Positions 50,961 to 63,866 of a stretch of 64,000 bases of DNA are shown piece by piece. The stretch is from contig NC_045132.1 in the NCBI RefSeq assembly GCF_007655135.1, forward strand, positions 25,166,354-25,230,353, written 5' to 3'. Source of the stretch: Punica granatum (Eukaryota; Streptophyta; Magnoliopsida; Myrtales; Lythraceae). How positions within the stretch are numbered: position 1 is the first letter of the stretch; every line of letters begins with the position of its first letter. The position numbers were made by a program, and so were the translations under genes. The notes below the pieces were generated by a model that saw only the letters and a list, made by a program, of their open reading frames with translations, was not told the origin of the DNA and made no database searches.

Positions 50961-53540
50961 ATTATTAAGTAGTATATTAAGTAGTATAGTTGGTATGTCT
51001 TAAGGCAAGGGTCTCCATCAACTCCATCTGTATCTGTTGGGACCAACAAATATTTATGATAATGATTCGAGTATCCAAATAAAAAGGACGGATGAAACTT
51101 TGTTCGATAGCGGGGATTTTATACCCGCACTTTGAGCGAGATTTATATATTCAACGAAGATGGCTGCACCGCATGCCCCCCTTCCCCGAACAATCAAACC
51201 GTGATACCATCGAAAATTAATGATCATGAATTGTAGAATATGTTTACAAGCATCGGCAATCAAACTAGCACTCTTGGCAAATGGGACAATCTGTTCGTTC
51301 CTTCGACTCGAGGCTCCGACAAGTGTCATCCAAATTAAAATAGCAGCAACACGCGCTCATTTAGCATTCGTTCTTTTCAAATATGTGGTCAGGTCAAACA
51401 AAAGGACAATCGTCAGTCGAATTCTAGAGATTATTATATGCGCGAGCACGAGGTGTTTTTTTATATATATATATATATATATTTATATTTTTATGTAATG
51501 TAACTTTGTCATTTGCAGTGTGCCATTGATACCACGTTTTGCGGCAGCTCAAGCATCCAAGAATTTTCCCTAAAACGACAAATAAACGCATGTCGGCAGG
51601 AAAAAAACTTAATATAACTTAACTTTATTCGCTTACAAAATCAACCTTTATTTGTTTGATTTACTTAAACTTATCTTATTTGTTTACAAAATCAATTTAA
51701 CACGATTTTTTTTTAGTAATTCAACAATATAATCAGTAAGAAATTGCATTATAAGAAAATTGGTTTTTTATATGTATATACTCTATTATCTAATTATTGG
51801 AAGCTCATTATCGACTATTTCACTTTAACCGGATTGGTATATTGAGAAAGAAAACTCATTTAGCCGGATTGCGACCTTTTTTTTAGAGGTAAAACACAAA
51901 CCCCTCCCCAAAGGTTTTTGCCCAATAACATTCCATCATATTCTTAACCAAAATAAACATTTCACCCCATTGACATTGTCGACTTAACAAGATAAACTTC
52001 TTTTGACTCTCAACCTTCATTTTATTTTTACTTTCATCCTAATTCCTTGTTCTTTTGAATTATTCTCATCTTCAACATTACATGGTTTATTCACATTACT
52101 ATTACTGTTTGAATTTTCGATAAACTTATTAATGTGTAATTTAAAAAAAAATATTTTGAAATAAAAAAAGAGAAGAACAATCATTGAAACTCTCAACGGT
52201 CTAAAGCAAGGGTGTCCGATGGCCAAACATCCACTCCCCGAGATCGATATCCAGGACCATTATATTTGACATTGAGAGATCATGCCCATATCGAATACTC
52301 ATGTTTTGCAGTAAATGCTACCGACACTCCCATGAAGTTGTAGACAACTATTTTCACGATTCATAACCTTGGCCCAATAATGATACTTTAAATGTCATAA
52401 TTTAATATGTCAATGTTTCAAGTAGAGCCTCACCATTGGCAAATATCTCAACATAAGTTGACTCAAAGGAATGGAGTGTATTTTACCCTTTTTTGAGTTG
52501 ACTCACATTGCAATATGCGATCTTATTTAAATAGAATAAATGTCAAACCAATCCATATATATTAATGTAAGAAAATTGGTTTTACTGGAGGGAAGGGAAC
52601 GAAAGAACAACTATCCTCCATCGGCTCTCTCGTCGGTTAGAGGTCTCCAGCTAGATGGATCCAACTTAAGTTGCGGCTTGTCGACATGTGTTCAATTGCA
52701 AACTTGACAGCTCACGATATCTCGAATTGCAGGGACCAACATCAGTGAAGAACAGACAATAATCGGGTCTTCTCGGCATACCGCGTCTCCTCCTCGTCCC
52801 ACCGTGCAATTCCAATTCGTTCGGAAGTGTAACGAGGGCGGAGCATGCACTCGCCCAATGTAGTGATTGATTCCTCGAGACAGACACTCCGCTTGAATAT
52901 ACGAAATCGCCCTGTTGCCTTTTGGCCATCCTCTGCGTTGGGGAGCCTCGATTGGTGTGCAATGTGTAAACGTTTCTCCTCGTGCCACGCTAGACACTTC
53001 GCCCACATCATGGTGGTCACGTGATCTATCACACATCACACATTACGTCATCACCGACTAGATTTTTCACTATTCCACACGAGTTCAAAATATCTCCCTA
53101 ACACTAGTACTGTACCCCCCTTACCTGGCGAAATCAGTCGGATTTCTGAATTATGCATCCGACAATGTCCGGTTGCTCGGCTCAAGTTGCATTGCTTGTA
53201 GTCAGTCTATTGAGCGTCAGTTCATCGGAGAGCCAGGCTTGAAGTCATGACTGATGTGCAAAGACTTGCTCTTGTACGTATGATGAGTTTGAATTAATGA
53301 TGCTTGGACTGATGGTAAAGACATGAGAATATGGACCATCGACCGTTTAGGAGGTCAGCTCGCGAAGGAGTGCGCGATCAACCGAGCTGCCGCTTAATAG
53401 AGATCAAGCCCGCCGACACAAGATGTCATATTTGCCTCATGCGCTCGTCTATTGGGCTTGAAATTGGTGGGCTTCGGCTTCTTGATGGGTCTGTACATTT
53501 TGGTCTTTTCCGAGCAAATAAAAGCAAAGTTTGGTGGTTT
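50961..53540. other. Intergenic, no supported gene
   Basis: No protein is recognised. 52660-53040 is GC-richer and open in more than one minus-strand frame for 90-115 codons, but the amino-acid strings have no recognisable motif. A (TA)n tract lies at 51463-51482. 51600-51750 has GTTTGATTT and AATTCAACAATATAATCA phrases, probably a fragment of MITE family C. Confidence 0.5.
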
Positions 53541-53549
53541 CGACCGTGC

Positions 53550-53593
53550 CACGTGGACAAAGGGGGGGGGGGATCAAGACATGATGCCACGTG
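53550..53593. promoter_or_regulatory. Pair of G-boxes upstream of the saccharopine-dehydrogenase-like gene
   Basis: Two identical GCCACGTGGAC sites have palindromic CACGTG cores at 53550-53555 and 53588-53593, 38 bp apart, and lie 104-147 bp upstream of the ATG at 53697. A G-run (about 53562-53572) lies between them. CACGTG is the core site for bZIP (for example ABF and HY5) and bHLH (PIF) factors. Light, ABA or redox control is inferred, not shown. Confidence 0.6.
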
Positions 53594-53696
53594 GACCAGG
53601 CAGGATAAGAGGAGACAGTTTACACAGTTGCGGATGGGGACTGAGAAGAGGAAGTGAAGTAGGGAAGTGATTCTTCTCTTCTTCTGGTGGAACAAA

Positions 53697-56600
53697 ATGG
53701 CGCGGGCTCTGGTCCATTTTCGTAGCTGCTGTGACCGAGCCTTCAAGCTCAGAGCATCTGCGGGGGACGCCGAGCAGAAGGCCTGGCCCGTCGGTCTTCC
53801 TGACAAGGCTCGTGGTGCCCGGGTTCTGGTCCTGGGCGGCACAGGTCGGGTTGGGGGCTCCACTGCCACTGCCCTCTCCAAGCTCTGCCCCGAGCTACGG
53901 ATTTTTGTCGGTGGTCGGAACAGGTAGCAGTCAATGTTTGCCCGTCTTTGGTTTGTTATACAAATGGATGGATGAATGAACGCATTGACTGATTAGAAGG
54001 GTGTGAGTATGGTATGGCACTGGAGTTGGAAAATCCAGTGAGTTTGTTGCGCACAACAAAAACCTGGCTAGGTGTCTTGTGCCCATTTTCTTGATTGTCG
54101 AGCTGATATTCGATCTCCTTGCAATGGGAATGCTTCTAGATTTGAAGATAATGTTACTGAGTCCAATATTTGTGCTTGCTAAGACCTCATGGGTATTGGT
54201 AATATGATTTTAGTTGGGTTTAATGAAAGGGACAAAGGGGCTGCTATGGTGGCTACACTGGGGAAGAATTCCGAGTTTGCGCAAGTTGACATCAATGATG
54301 CGGATTCCTTGGAAGCAGTCCTCAAGGGTAAAGTTTATAATCTCTTCTCACTCTCTAGAATCGCATTGGACGTGAATCTTACAATCACAATGCATTACGG
54401 TCCGAGACTTTAGTTTCAAGCTTGTCAATTCGAACTCTTTGCCTTACTTTGGATGATAATCTTGAGCAGTGTATCATAGATACCGGGCACGTGAGTGTCG
54501 ACGATATGGCATATTATATTTTATGTTACTGGAATCTAATAGAGCTTCTCTTGTCATTATAGCCTTACCAGTCAATCGGTTCATTTCATTTATAGAAATG
54601 TTTTGTTCTTGGGGACAACAGATGTTGATCTCGTAGTTCATGCTGCCGGACCTTTCCAGCAGAGTAGCAGCTGCCCAGTTCTTGAGGCTGCCATAGCGAC
54701 CAAGGTGAGGAAAGGTAATCAGATACTAAGTTTGTTCAGGTTCCTAAGTATCTATTCTGTTTTCTCTCTGAGATTACCAAGCAGGCATTGCCTATCTTCT
54801 CCGAATTAATGAGCATGTTCTTGACTCTGGTCTCTACTTCTTCCCTGTGGCTCTGAAAAAAGACGGCATATATTGATGTCTGTGATGACACTAACCACGC
54901 ATTTCGGGCAAAGTCCTTTAGCAACAAAGCAAAAGCAGCAAATATTCCGGCCATAACAACTGCCGGAATTTACCCGGGAGTGAGCAATGGTGCGTCACAA
55001 GCCTCCATCACTTGTTCGCGGTTCAGTATTAAATCATGATGTTGTTTTCTGTTCTCCCTCTTCTCTTTTTCTGTACTTATCCACATAATTCAAGATGTTT
55101 GTTCATTGATATACTGAAACTGTAAATTTAACTTGCTGTGCAAGTTTGAACGGACAAATTTCGTTTCAAGTGAACAGGATGCGCTCTTTTACGTGTATCA
55201 GAAAGTTAAAGTTGATTTTCTCGCGATGTTTTGGTTACTAATTCGATGATGATTTTTCTTTTTTTAATCTACCACCACTGATGTCGTACACTATCATGTC
55301 ACAGTTATGGCTGCTGAGCTTGTTCGCACCGCAAAAACTGAGAGCAAGGGTGAGATGGAGAGGCTAAGGTAACAGCCATTCAATGCAGTTTTGTTGAAAA
55401 AACTATGAGGGTCACATCCATAGGATAACTTTCCATTCAACAAAATGATCTATTTATTAATGAAACTACTGAGGCTGATTCAAGAATTTCTGTTTTCAGA
55501 TTCTATTACTATACTGCAGGAACTGGTGGCGCCGGTCCTACAATTTTGGCTACGAGCTTTTTACTTCTTGGAGAAGAGGTTATTGCATATAATAAAGGTC
55601 ACATAGGACACTAGTTTTAGCTTTTCCGTTGGAGATTTGTACTCTCTAATGCCCAAAGATGACGGTTGCCTCCACTTCTTATCAGGTGAAAGGATTAAGT
55701 TAAAGCCATACAGTGGAGCCCTGAACATCGACTTTGGGAAGGGGGTCGGGAAGAGAGATGTTTATCTCCTGTAAGTTCCATAACATACGGCCCACATATC
55801 AACTTAAACCGGTCAGACACCTCATCCGAATTTATAAGTTAAAAACAATTCGAGAAAATTACAGAGAAAAAATTTATTGTCCAGGAATTTGCCCGAAGTA
55901 AGGACTGCACACGAAGTCCATGGAATACCTACTGTCAGTGCGCGGTTTGGAACTGCACCCTTTTTCTGGAACTGGGGAATGGAAGCAATGGTCAATCTCC
56001 TTCCTCCGGTAAGGTCTCATGTGACAAAGTAAAGTTTTAAGATGATTACAGATTTTGCTGATCAGGTCAATAACTGAATCTGGCAGGAATATTTAAGAGA
56101 TCGAAGCAAGGTCCAGCAGTTGGTTCAACTATTTGACCCCGTGGTTCGAGCAATTGACGGGTTTGCTGGAGAGCGTGTGTCAATGAGGGTGGGATTTTCT
56201 AATCTATGCATATGGAGTCCTTTCACCTATTCTATCCATGCTTTGAGACATTGACAGGGAATAATGAACGTCATGTTTTTAAATTCCCAAGCCGATTTTC
56301 TTGGCTTTGTGCCTCGACAGGTTGACTTGGAGTGCTCTGATGGGCGCAATACGATTGGTATATTTACCCACAGAAGGCTGTCAGTGTACGGCAATTATCA
56401 AACATCCTTCCTTCAGTGCTCATGCAATTTCTTCAGAAATCCCGTTTCAGTGAGACGTGCTCAATTTTTGGATTTACATCATGGTAACATATAGAGTGGG
56501 TATTTCAGGTCAGTGGGATTTGCAATTGCTGCATTCGCTCTTGCAGTTCTTGAGGGCAGCACACAGCCTGGGGTGTGGTTTCCGGAAGAGGTAAAATGGT

Positions 56601-57123
56601 TGCAAAAATATATACAATCATATGCCGATCGGCCGAGAAAGAAATGGAAAGGAGAAACGGTATAGTGGTGTTGTCTGATGAAGGATAAATTAGCTTATAA
56701 GTTAATTACAGAGAAAAATCAGTTAGAAGATTTTGATAAGTGATCGATCACGTAGTTGCTGCTTTTGATATCTCTTTTACCCGTCCCTCTCCCCTGTTCT
56801 CCTGTTTCTACTGGTTTTATCGAACTCTGACTCGAGTCTAATTCAGAATTCTTGTAGTGTGCTCACAGTATTTTCCTTTGTGTAGCCTGAAGGAATTGCA
56901 ATAGATGCGAGGGAAGTTCTTCTCCACCGTGCTGCTGAAGGAACTATTAATTTTGTGATGAACAAGTATAGTTGATTTTTTATTTTTATTTTTAAATTTG
57001 TTCTCTTGATTGCCAGTCATTGTACCTCTTTCCCGCTCTCATCGAATCATTTTCTCTGAATTCAGACCGCCGTGGATGGTGGAGACAGAACCGAAGGAGT
57101 TGGGATTAGGAATATATGTATGA
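53697..57123 (+). CDS. Saccharopine dehydrogenase-family protein (At1g50450-like)
   Basis: Thirteen exons: 53697-53923, 54230-54327, 54622-54704, 54863-54989, 55305-55368, 55500-55597, 55686-55770, 55885-56008, 56087-56188, 56321-56385, 56509-56590, 56886-56965, 57066-57123. They join in phase to 430 aa. A basic N-terminus of about 45 residues suggests plastid import. The Rossmann NAD(P)-binding motif VLVLGGTGRVGG follows, then DVDLVVHAAGPFQQ (the family's second strand-turn), AYIDVCDDT, TTAGIYPGVSNVMAAELV, YYYTAGTGGAGPTILATSFL and a long C-terminal half ending LGLGIYV. The fold is that of saccharopine dehydrogenase/homospermidine synthase-like oxidoreductases, but it is not the bifunctional lysine-degradation enzyme LKR/SDH, and its substrate is unknown. 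The donor after exon 6 (AAAG|GTCACA) is weak. The ATG at 53697 is the first in frame; the GTG at 53667 is not used. It is convergent with the TPR-J gene. Confidence 0.93.
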
Positions 57124-58392
57124 GAACAACTCGAAGAATGTCCAGTCCAAGTTACAACTTCAATCACACCACCACACTGCTATAGGAAAAAAGAAAGTGG
57201 TTGAGCTCTTGATTCACCGGCATTTACTTTCGGTAGTTCGCAACCTACCTCTGATATTTGTCGTGAATATCTGCTGTCTGAAACTACCACAAGAACTAAG
57301 CATTTGTCAGGTGATTTTGCAGGGTTGCGTTATAGGAATGATTCTTTCCTGGGAGACGAGCAACTCAGCATGGCGGCGAACCCGACAAATTGTCTTGAAA
57401 GGCTATGATTTGCTTGTTCTTGGATTTATACACTAAAGACAATCTCGTGACGAAACGGATAGAATCCCGGTTGTCCTGTGTTTGTTTTTCTATACTGAGG
57501 CATGACTGTTCTTATCAGCATCGTTCATTCATGCGCAGTTCAACAGTCACTATGAGCAGTATGAGTTCTTATTCAACTGTTGACGTTGTTTCTGAAATGT
57601 TGGGCGAGTCTCATCGTCAATTGATAAGCATCGATGGTCGATCTCGTTCGTGGTAAGTACTTAACAGGGGATAGGATTTGATGGCAAAACTGGGCAAAAC
57701 CAACAAAGAAGTGCATGTTCCTCGGATTAAAAATTTGTCATGAAAAAGAAAACATATTACGAATTCTCAAGCTCCTCGATGTCACCAAACCGAAATACAA
57801 ACCAAACCCAAAACCCATAAAAATGAAAACCTATCGGACTGTACAATCAACCCATTTTCTCTGTAAGCTTTTCCTTTTTTCAACTGTTCAACAAATAAAG
57901 ACTGTTCAAAGATATAATCGAAACAGAACACACAACAGTGGAAGGAATAAATCTTCGTTCTCTTTTCTCCCTCTATCTTTGCAAGTGATAATCTTCTGCA
58001 TCTTCGCTCTGGGGGGTGATGACAGGAAGTACCGCAAAGTCGAACTATATGCCTTTTTTCTCTGGAAAGTAATTGAACTCTTTCTTGGGCATTTACAGTA
58101 AATAAACAAGGGTTAGCAGTGTGCGCATCAAATTAGTCGTTCGTCCCTTCCATTTCTCCATTTTGCAATGTCACTGCCCATGCTAAACTCTTCCCTTTTT
58201 CTTTCTGTGTAAGGCAACACCGTCCTTGTAGAAAGCAATCAATCACTGAAATCCCACAAAAACACAAGCGAGGCGATTGGGCCATTGCGAAACTGAGCAT
58301 GATTGGATCGATGAGGCTGCCTGGACAGGGTTGGGCCCAACCAATGTAACAGAGAGTCTCAAAAGAGTAGGTGAGGCTGGAGAATGCAGTCG
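57124..58392. other. Convergent 3' flanks of two genes
   Basis: 1.27 kb between convergent stop codons, expected to hold both 3' untranslated regions. No conserved coding frame is visible; the short open frames here have no motif. Confidence 0.6.
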
Positions 58393-61300
58393 TCACTTAT
58401 GCCGAGTCCAGCGAGCCGACTCTGAGACTCGAGGCCTTGAGTTAGTATGAGATCTCCAGACCCCTTGTTGTTGGCGCCTCATTCTATACGAACTTGCTTC
58501 ATTGCGTCTCTTCATGGCATTCCTTGTATCTTCTTCGAGATCATATTTAGCTCGCTGCAAAATCAAGCACAACTTAAAGATCCATTTCAACTTTCTTCCA
58601 AATTATAGAGGCTCTCCGAAACAGAGAAATTCACAATAAGCTTATAAACGTTATACTTTCACTGAGTCCGAGAGAACAGCATATGCCTCTCCAATCATCT
58701 TAAAGAGCCTGTCAACATCCTTGTGAACTTCTTCTGCAACCCCCCTCCAAAGCTTTTCATCTCCATTGTCACCTTTAGCCAAAAATTGACAGGCCTGGTA
58801 GTAAAGCAGAATTGTGTTAGAAATATCATGAGGATATCGGGTACACAGCAGACTAGCAAAGGAGAGAAATACCTTGTCAGGATGATACCTCAGCGCTAAT
58901 TTACGATATGCCTTCTTGATTTCAAGTACTGAGACCGTTGAGTCAATTCCCCTGCCACAAAAGTTCAAGTATTTACCAAACCGACAAAGATCATATAGAA
59001 GGAGAAATCTATAAATCTTAGAAAATGTATGATGTTCTTCCTTTTTGTAAGATAACTCTAACAATGTTATATCAAATGTTAGAAGACATAGGTGCCAAAT
59101 GACACTGCTTCACTCATTCAGGGGATGGGAACTTACAGAATGAGGTATAGGTCCAAGGGGACATCCTTCTTGGCTTCTTCTTCAATTTCAGAAAGATGAA
59201 TGCGTGCTTGTCTAAGGTCATTCACGCAGCCAAGCGATCTATCATATCCTCCACCCTGCCTAGTCTTTTCCTCGGCTTGCTTTGTAAGAACTGAAATGAG
59301 CCTCCGAAGATCAGCAGCTGCTTGGTCAGAATCTCTTATCATTTCATACAAAGTAGCTCGCCTAGAGATTGCCTATAAACATGAAAACAGAATATCGTTA
59401 CAAATTCATCATATGAAAGCTAACTTCTGGACATCATATTGGGCATACATGTAAGAGAATCAGATGAAGAAAAACCTTTTGATAGTTCCCATCAAGAGCT
59501 ATGGCAAGGCTGCAGTCAGCAATAGCGTCAGTGATTTGGCCCAGTGCTTTATAGGCAGCAGCACGATTACAAAAACAAATAGCTGCAAAAGGCCGAGACT
59601 CTGCATTGCATGACAAAGCAGAAGTGTAATGCTCAATAGCTTCTGCATGCTTCCCTGCTTGAAATGCTTCATTTCCCGCAGCCTAGACAGATAAAAGCCG
59701 AGATATCAATAGTTAGATTCAAATCAAAAACAAATTTGTTAGAGAATAAGAAGTGGTAAGGAGTGATCCAGTTCTAAGATTGACTTCTTGGTCAATACGA
59801 CATATAACTATATCATCCAACTTTTTGACAAGCTGCATCTTTCGGTCTATGAATTGTGGCACATACTTGCTCCTCTTCGCTATTTACCAATCCACAGGGA
59901 AAAAAAAAAAAAGAAGCCATTTCTTTCCATTCTTTCCTTTTTTGAGCGTCAATAACAAGAAAGACAACATTAACCTAAGAATACAAAAGAGATGATAGCA
60001 TATGGCAGAGTAGGAGTACCTTCAGACGTATGAGCTCGCGTACAGTCTTGAGTAGGGGTATCGATGACTCCAGAATGGAGCTTCCGCTCCTGTTGAGTCA
60101 AGAAAGGACAAACAATTCAATGATTCAGAACAATGTCTCAGATGTAATGGGGACTGTTGGAATTTATTTTATGTTTCTACAAATCTTTTGAGAATTTATT
60201 ATTGAAAGCAAGTTCTGAGAACAACTCTAAGAGGGCCCCAGTTATTTCAACACATGAAACTGACAAAGCAAGGCTGGAAGAACTGTAGTGAATGTAAAAC
60301 TTGTTAGCTACCTATTGGCAATTGAAAATTGCTGCCCTTGCTTCTCCAGTGAAGCAAGACCTTCCTCGAGCCTTCCCATATGAAAATATGATTTCAGAAT
60401 CAAAGAGCAGCGCCACAACCTGAATTGCAACCCTTTTGAAAACTCAGAGACATCTGAGTCGGCAAGAGATTCATTTGGATAGACCGAAGGAGAATTCTTT
60501 TCGGCAGAATCAAGAGTTTGCTCGCACAGCTGAATCACTTCCCGGTACCTCTGCAACTGCTACATGTGCAAAAGTTGCTAAGCTAGACTAATAATTAACC
60601 TCAAAAAGGAAGTTACTCATTAATATACAAGGAATTTTTAGGGGCACGATACCATGAAAAGTGTATGTGCTTTCATCTCAATTAATTTTTCTGAGTATGT
60701 ACTTATTGTCAAGGCCTCGGCAATAACTTCCAAAGCCCTCTCTGCATCTTGGGATGTTCTTGACATCAATAATTCAGGAGAACGATTGATGCATTCAGAA
60801 ACTCTCTGTAACATCATATGCAAACATCCATCAGCCTTACTATTACTAGTAGTAAAGGTATGGAAGAGGTCAGGAAATTTTCAATATCTATTCATAAACA
60901 TGGCCCTTCCAAGCCATTGAAAAGAGAACTTTGTGTGATAATTTTCCTCATCACCCCCTTCGGAGACCCACCAAGGCACAAAATAGTCATACTTACAATC
61001 CACGTTAAAGCTTACAATGATCTCTGGGCAACCATCACATGTTATTATCCTATCACAACAGGGGGGGAATGGATTTAAGAATGTCCTACCTGTGCTTTTC
61101 GGATGCCTTCAGAAGCCTCTACAGCAATCTTCCGATCTGCACAGACATCAACGCCTGCTTTCAGACACTTCTTGTAGTACTGCAATGCATCTTCAATTTC
61201 ACCGAGGGCAAGGTGACAACTTCAGAGAGAAAATGCAGAAATTAGAGGATAAAAATACATAATACTTGGCATACACCAAACAAAAAGATAGGAACATCAT

Positions 61301-63866
61301 CCACACTGTCAAATGAAACTGTAAAGGTAACCAGGGATTGGGTATAGACATGAAAAAAAGCTTAAAGTAACTCAATGCATCCTGCTCATTTAGGTTGACA
61401 ATTGAAAACACCAAAAATGCACGCTTTAGGAACTAACAAAATTCAAAATATAAATGTTCAAGCATAACATAATATAATATTAGTAAATATAGTAATTTTA
61501 TAGATCCACGAATAGCAGGTCTTTACTTTGCAGCTCTCACTTGTACTCTGAAGAAGTTTGGATCGATTTCAGTGGCCCTCGTACAATCTTCCAGTGCATC
61601 TCTCATTCTTCCCAGACACATTCGAGTTGCAGCACGATTGCTATAGCATAGCATCACAGCCCTGAGACAACTTCTGGACATCTCATCCCTTGGGATGCAA
61701 TTTATTCCTTGTGTATAATGACCCTCTGCCTTGGACATTTCCCCACTAGCATAGGCCTGATTTCCCCTGATAGTAAAGTTTTATTAACAAAAGGTTACAA
61801 TCCAATCCAAAAAGAACATGTAATCAAGTCAGGAACATCTCTCCATGATGAAAACTTAGGAAGTATTGTGAAGATGAGTCAAGCTTAACAATGAATAACA
61901 ACCTTAGTCGCCATTTCTCACATGCTTCCTGAGCTGCAATAGATGCTGCTACTGCAGTAGTAGTTGGAGACTCGGGCTTCATGTCCTCACCTGCATTCAT
62001 CCTAGAGTCTTTCCCTCTATGTTGGGATGGAGAACGGCTTTTTCTCTCCAACTGCGGGGACAGAAGGGGGGATGTGGCAGCAGTTGAAAATGACAAAATA
62101 GAGGATGATGACACATAAGGAATTTCAACGCTATATGAAGGGTGACCGGCTTTGTTTGAAGTTTTCTTCTTAGTATTGCGTTTCAGAGTTGAAACTTGTC
62201 CTTTGGAGGCAGAGGAGGAGGCACTGAAGGTGAAGTTAGATCCTACTGTTTCTTCCGGATGTGCAACAAAACCATATTGCACCCTCCCCCCGCTATCTTT
62301 TCTCTCAAAGTTCGAACTACAACTAGCTTCAGTTTTCTCAGATGAAGTCACGCCTTCGTCCCCAGTGGAATCAAGCTCATCAGGTGCAGTCTTAAAGCTT
62401 TCAGTATCCGCTGCTGGTACTGATTGATCACATGGTTTCTTCATAGGGGGCTCCTCATTTAACTCCCCGTGGTCCTCATCGCTGTTTATTTCCATACATT
62501 GTGTTGCATCAACAAGGTATTCATCGACCGGATTATTGAAACCAGTTATCTGAGAATTAGTGGGGGCAGACTCGTTATGTAAACCAAAAGATTCGCTCGA
62601 CGTTACTGAAGCTTCTCTAGAGGATCTATCATCCACCAACTTTTCTTGATATGGCGACACATCCATAGGGGAATAAGAGTCCGAAGCTTCCGGCTTTTCC
62701 ACAAAACTGCTCCCACCTGTAACAAATTCTTTTACGAGGGGCTGCAGCGGCGCATGGGCATGGGTGGACTGCCTCAACTTGCCCTTCTTCTTCTTCAGTT
62801 TCGAGCTGTTGGCAGTCTCCCTCTTCGCAGTGAATTCCAATTTCTGCCCAACCCCAACGCCAGAAGCTAAGCTCACTTTCGAGGCTGGTGTTGTGAATCC
62901 CACAAAGGGTGCCCCTGCATCCGTTGGCCTGCTGCTGAAGATAGTGTCATCCTTCTTCGGTACATTATCCCCGGTCGTAAATGCAAATGATGGTACAGCA
63001 GCAAAACCAAATTGCGGCGGATCAGTACTGCTAGAAGAATACTTTGATTCGGTTCCAAGATTCAGTTTCTTCTCCACCTCATCCGACAGTACATTGTCCG
63101 TCACCCCACTCCATTGACCACTCCGGTTGCTCCTTCCCCCAGGGGCAGAACTCAGATTATTTTTCATCGTCAAGTTCACATTATCCGTCTTTAAACTATG
63201 GGGACCAGCTGAAGTTTCTGCATTTTTGCCACCAAGTTCCTCTGAGCCTGTAATGTTCAGCTTCTCCTTCAGCTTGTAGGGAAGTTCGGAATCCAAATTT
63301 CTCCCACTAATTCCCCCGCCGAGCTTGGTTCCCTCTTTCATGTTAGCACTAGGCTTTACATTCGGGTAGCTTTTGTCTACCGGTCCCTTGTCCAAACCTT
63401 CAATGTTCAACTTCCTAATCATGTCTTCTGGCAGCTTCGAGGCCATGACGTCGTCATCAGCAGATAAGGAACTCACCCGATTCCCACCCTGTGATTCAAA
63501 ACTCGGCTTTGCATTCAACTTAGAAGCAGCATCCCGAGGCTTGTCGTCGCCCCCAATTTTCAGGTTCCTCATTTCATCAGTAACTCCCTCCCTCAAGCCT
63601 CCAATCATATCATTCGATCCGAACCCTACTTCAGCAGCATTAAAAGCACCCTCCACGGGCAGAGAAGAGCCGCGAACCGGCGGGTAGGCCGCGGCCTGGA
63701 GGAACGGATTGGCTCCGGGACCAGCCTGAATGTCCGGCTTCAGATTAGGCCGGTTAATGCTCCTCCTCTTGTACACTCGGGACTTGGCAAACAATCTTGA
63801 TCGAGGATCCGAAGGCGAGTTGAAGCTGAAATGCGAGCTCATCTTCTCGAAGTCCGACGAATTCAT
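58393..63866 (-). CDS. TPR and C-terminal DnaJ-domain protein (TPR15/TPR16 type)
   Basis: Eleven exons: 63866-61903, 61766-61527, 61219-61090, 60805-60653, 60556-60312, 60089-60020, 59682-59476, 59372-59137, 58951-58873, 58794-58657, 58554-58393; 1207 aa. Exon 1 codes a long low-complexity region (1-640) with four LxxxxxKLNIxG-type repeats and several F-rich phrases. From about 645 come tetratricopeptide repeats (KWRLRGNQAYASGEMSKAEG, MLCYSNRAATRMCLGRMRDA, LGEIEDALQYYKKCL). A second TPR block starts at 934 (AAGNEAFQAGKHAEAIEHYT, CFCNRAAAYKALGQITDAIA). The C-terminal J domain follows, with YRKLALRYHPDK (HPD at 1105-1107) and FKMIGEAYAVLSDSVKRAKY. The layout matches Arabidopsis At5g12430 (TPR16) and At2g41520 (TPR15) and resembles animal DNAJC7, co-chaperones that bind Hsp70/Hsp90 and stimulate Hsp70 through HPD. 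An in-frame TAG at 63998-63996 precedes the frame, so the ATG at 63866 is the first possible start unless a leader intron exists. The exon 5 acceptor could also be 3 nt further upstream. Confidence 0.93.
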
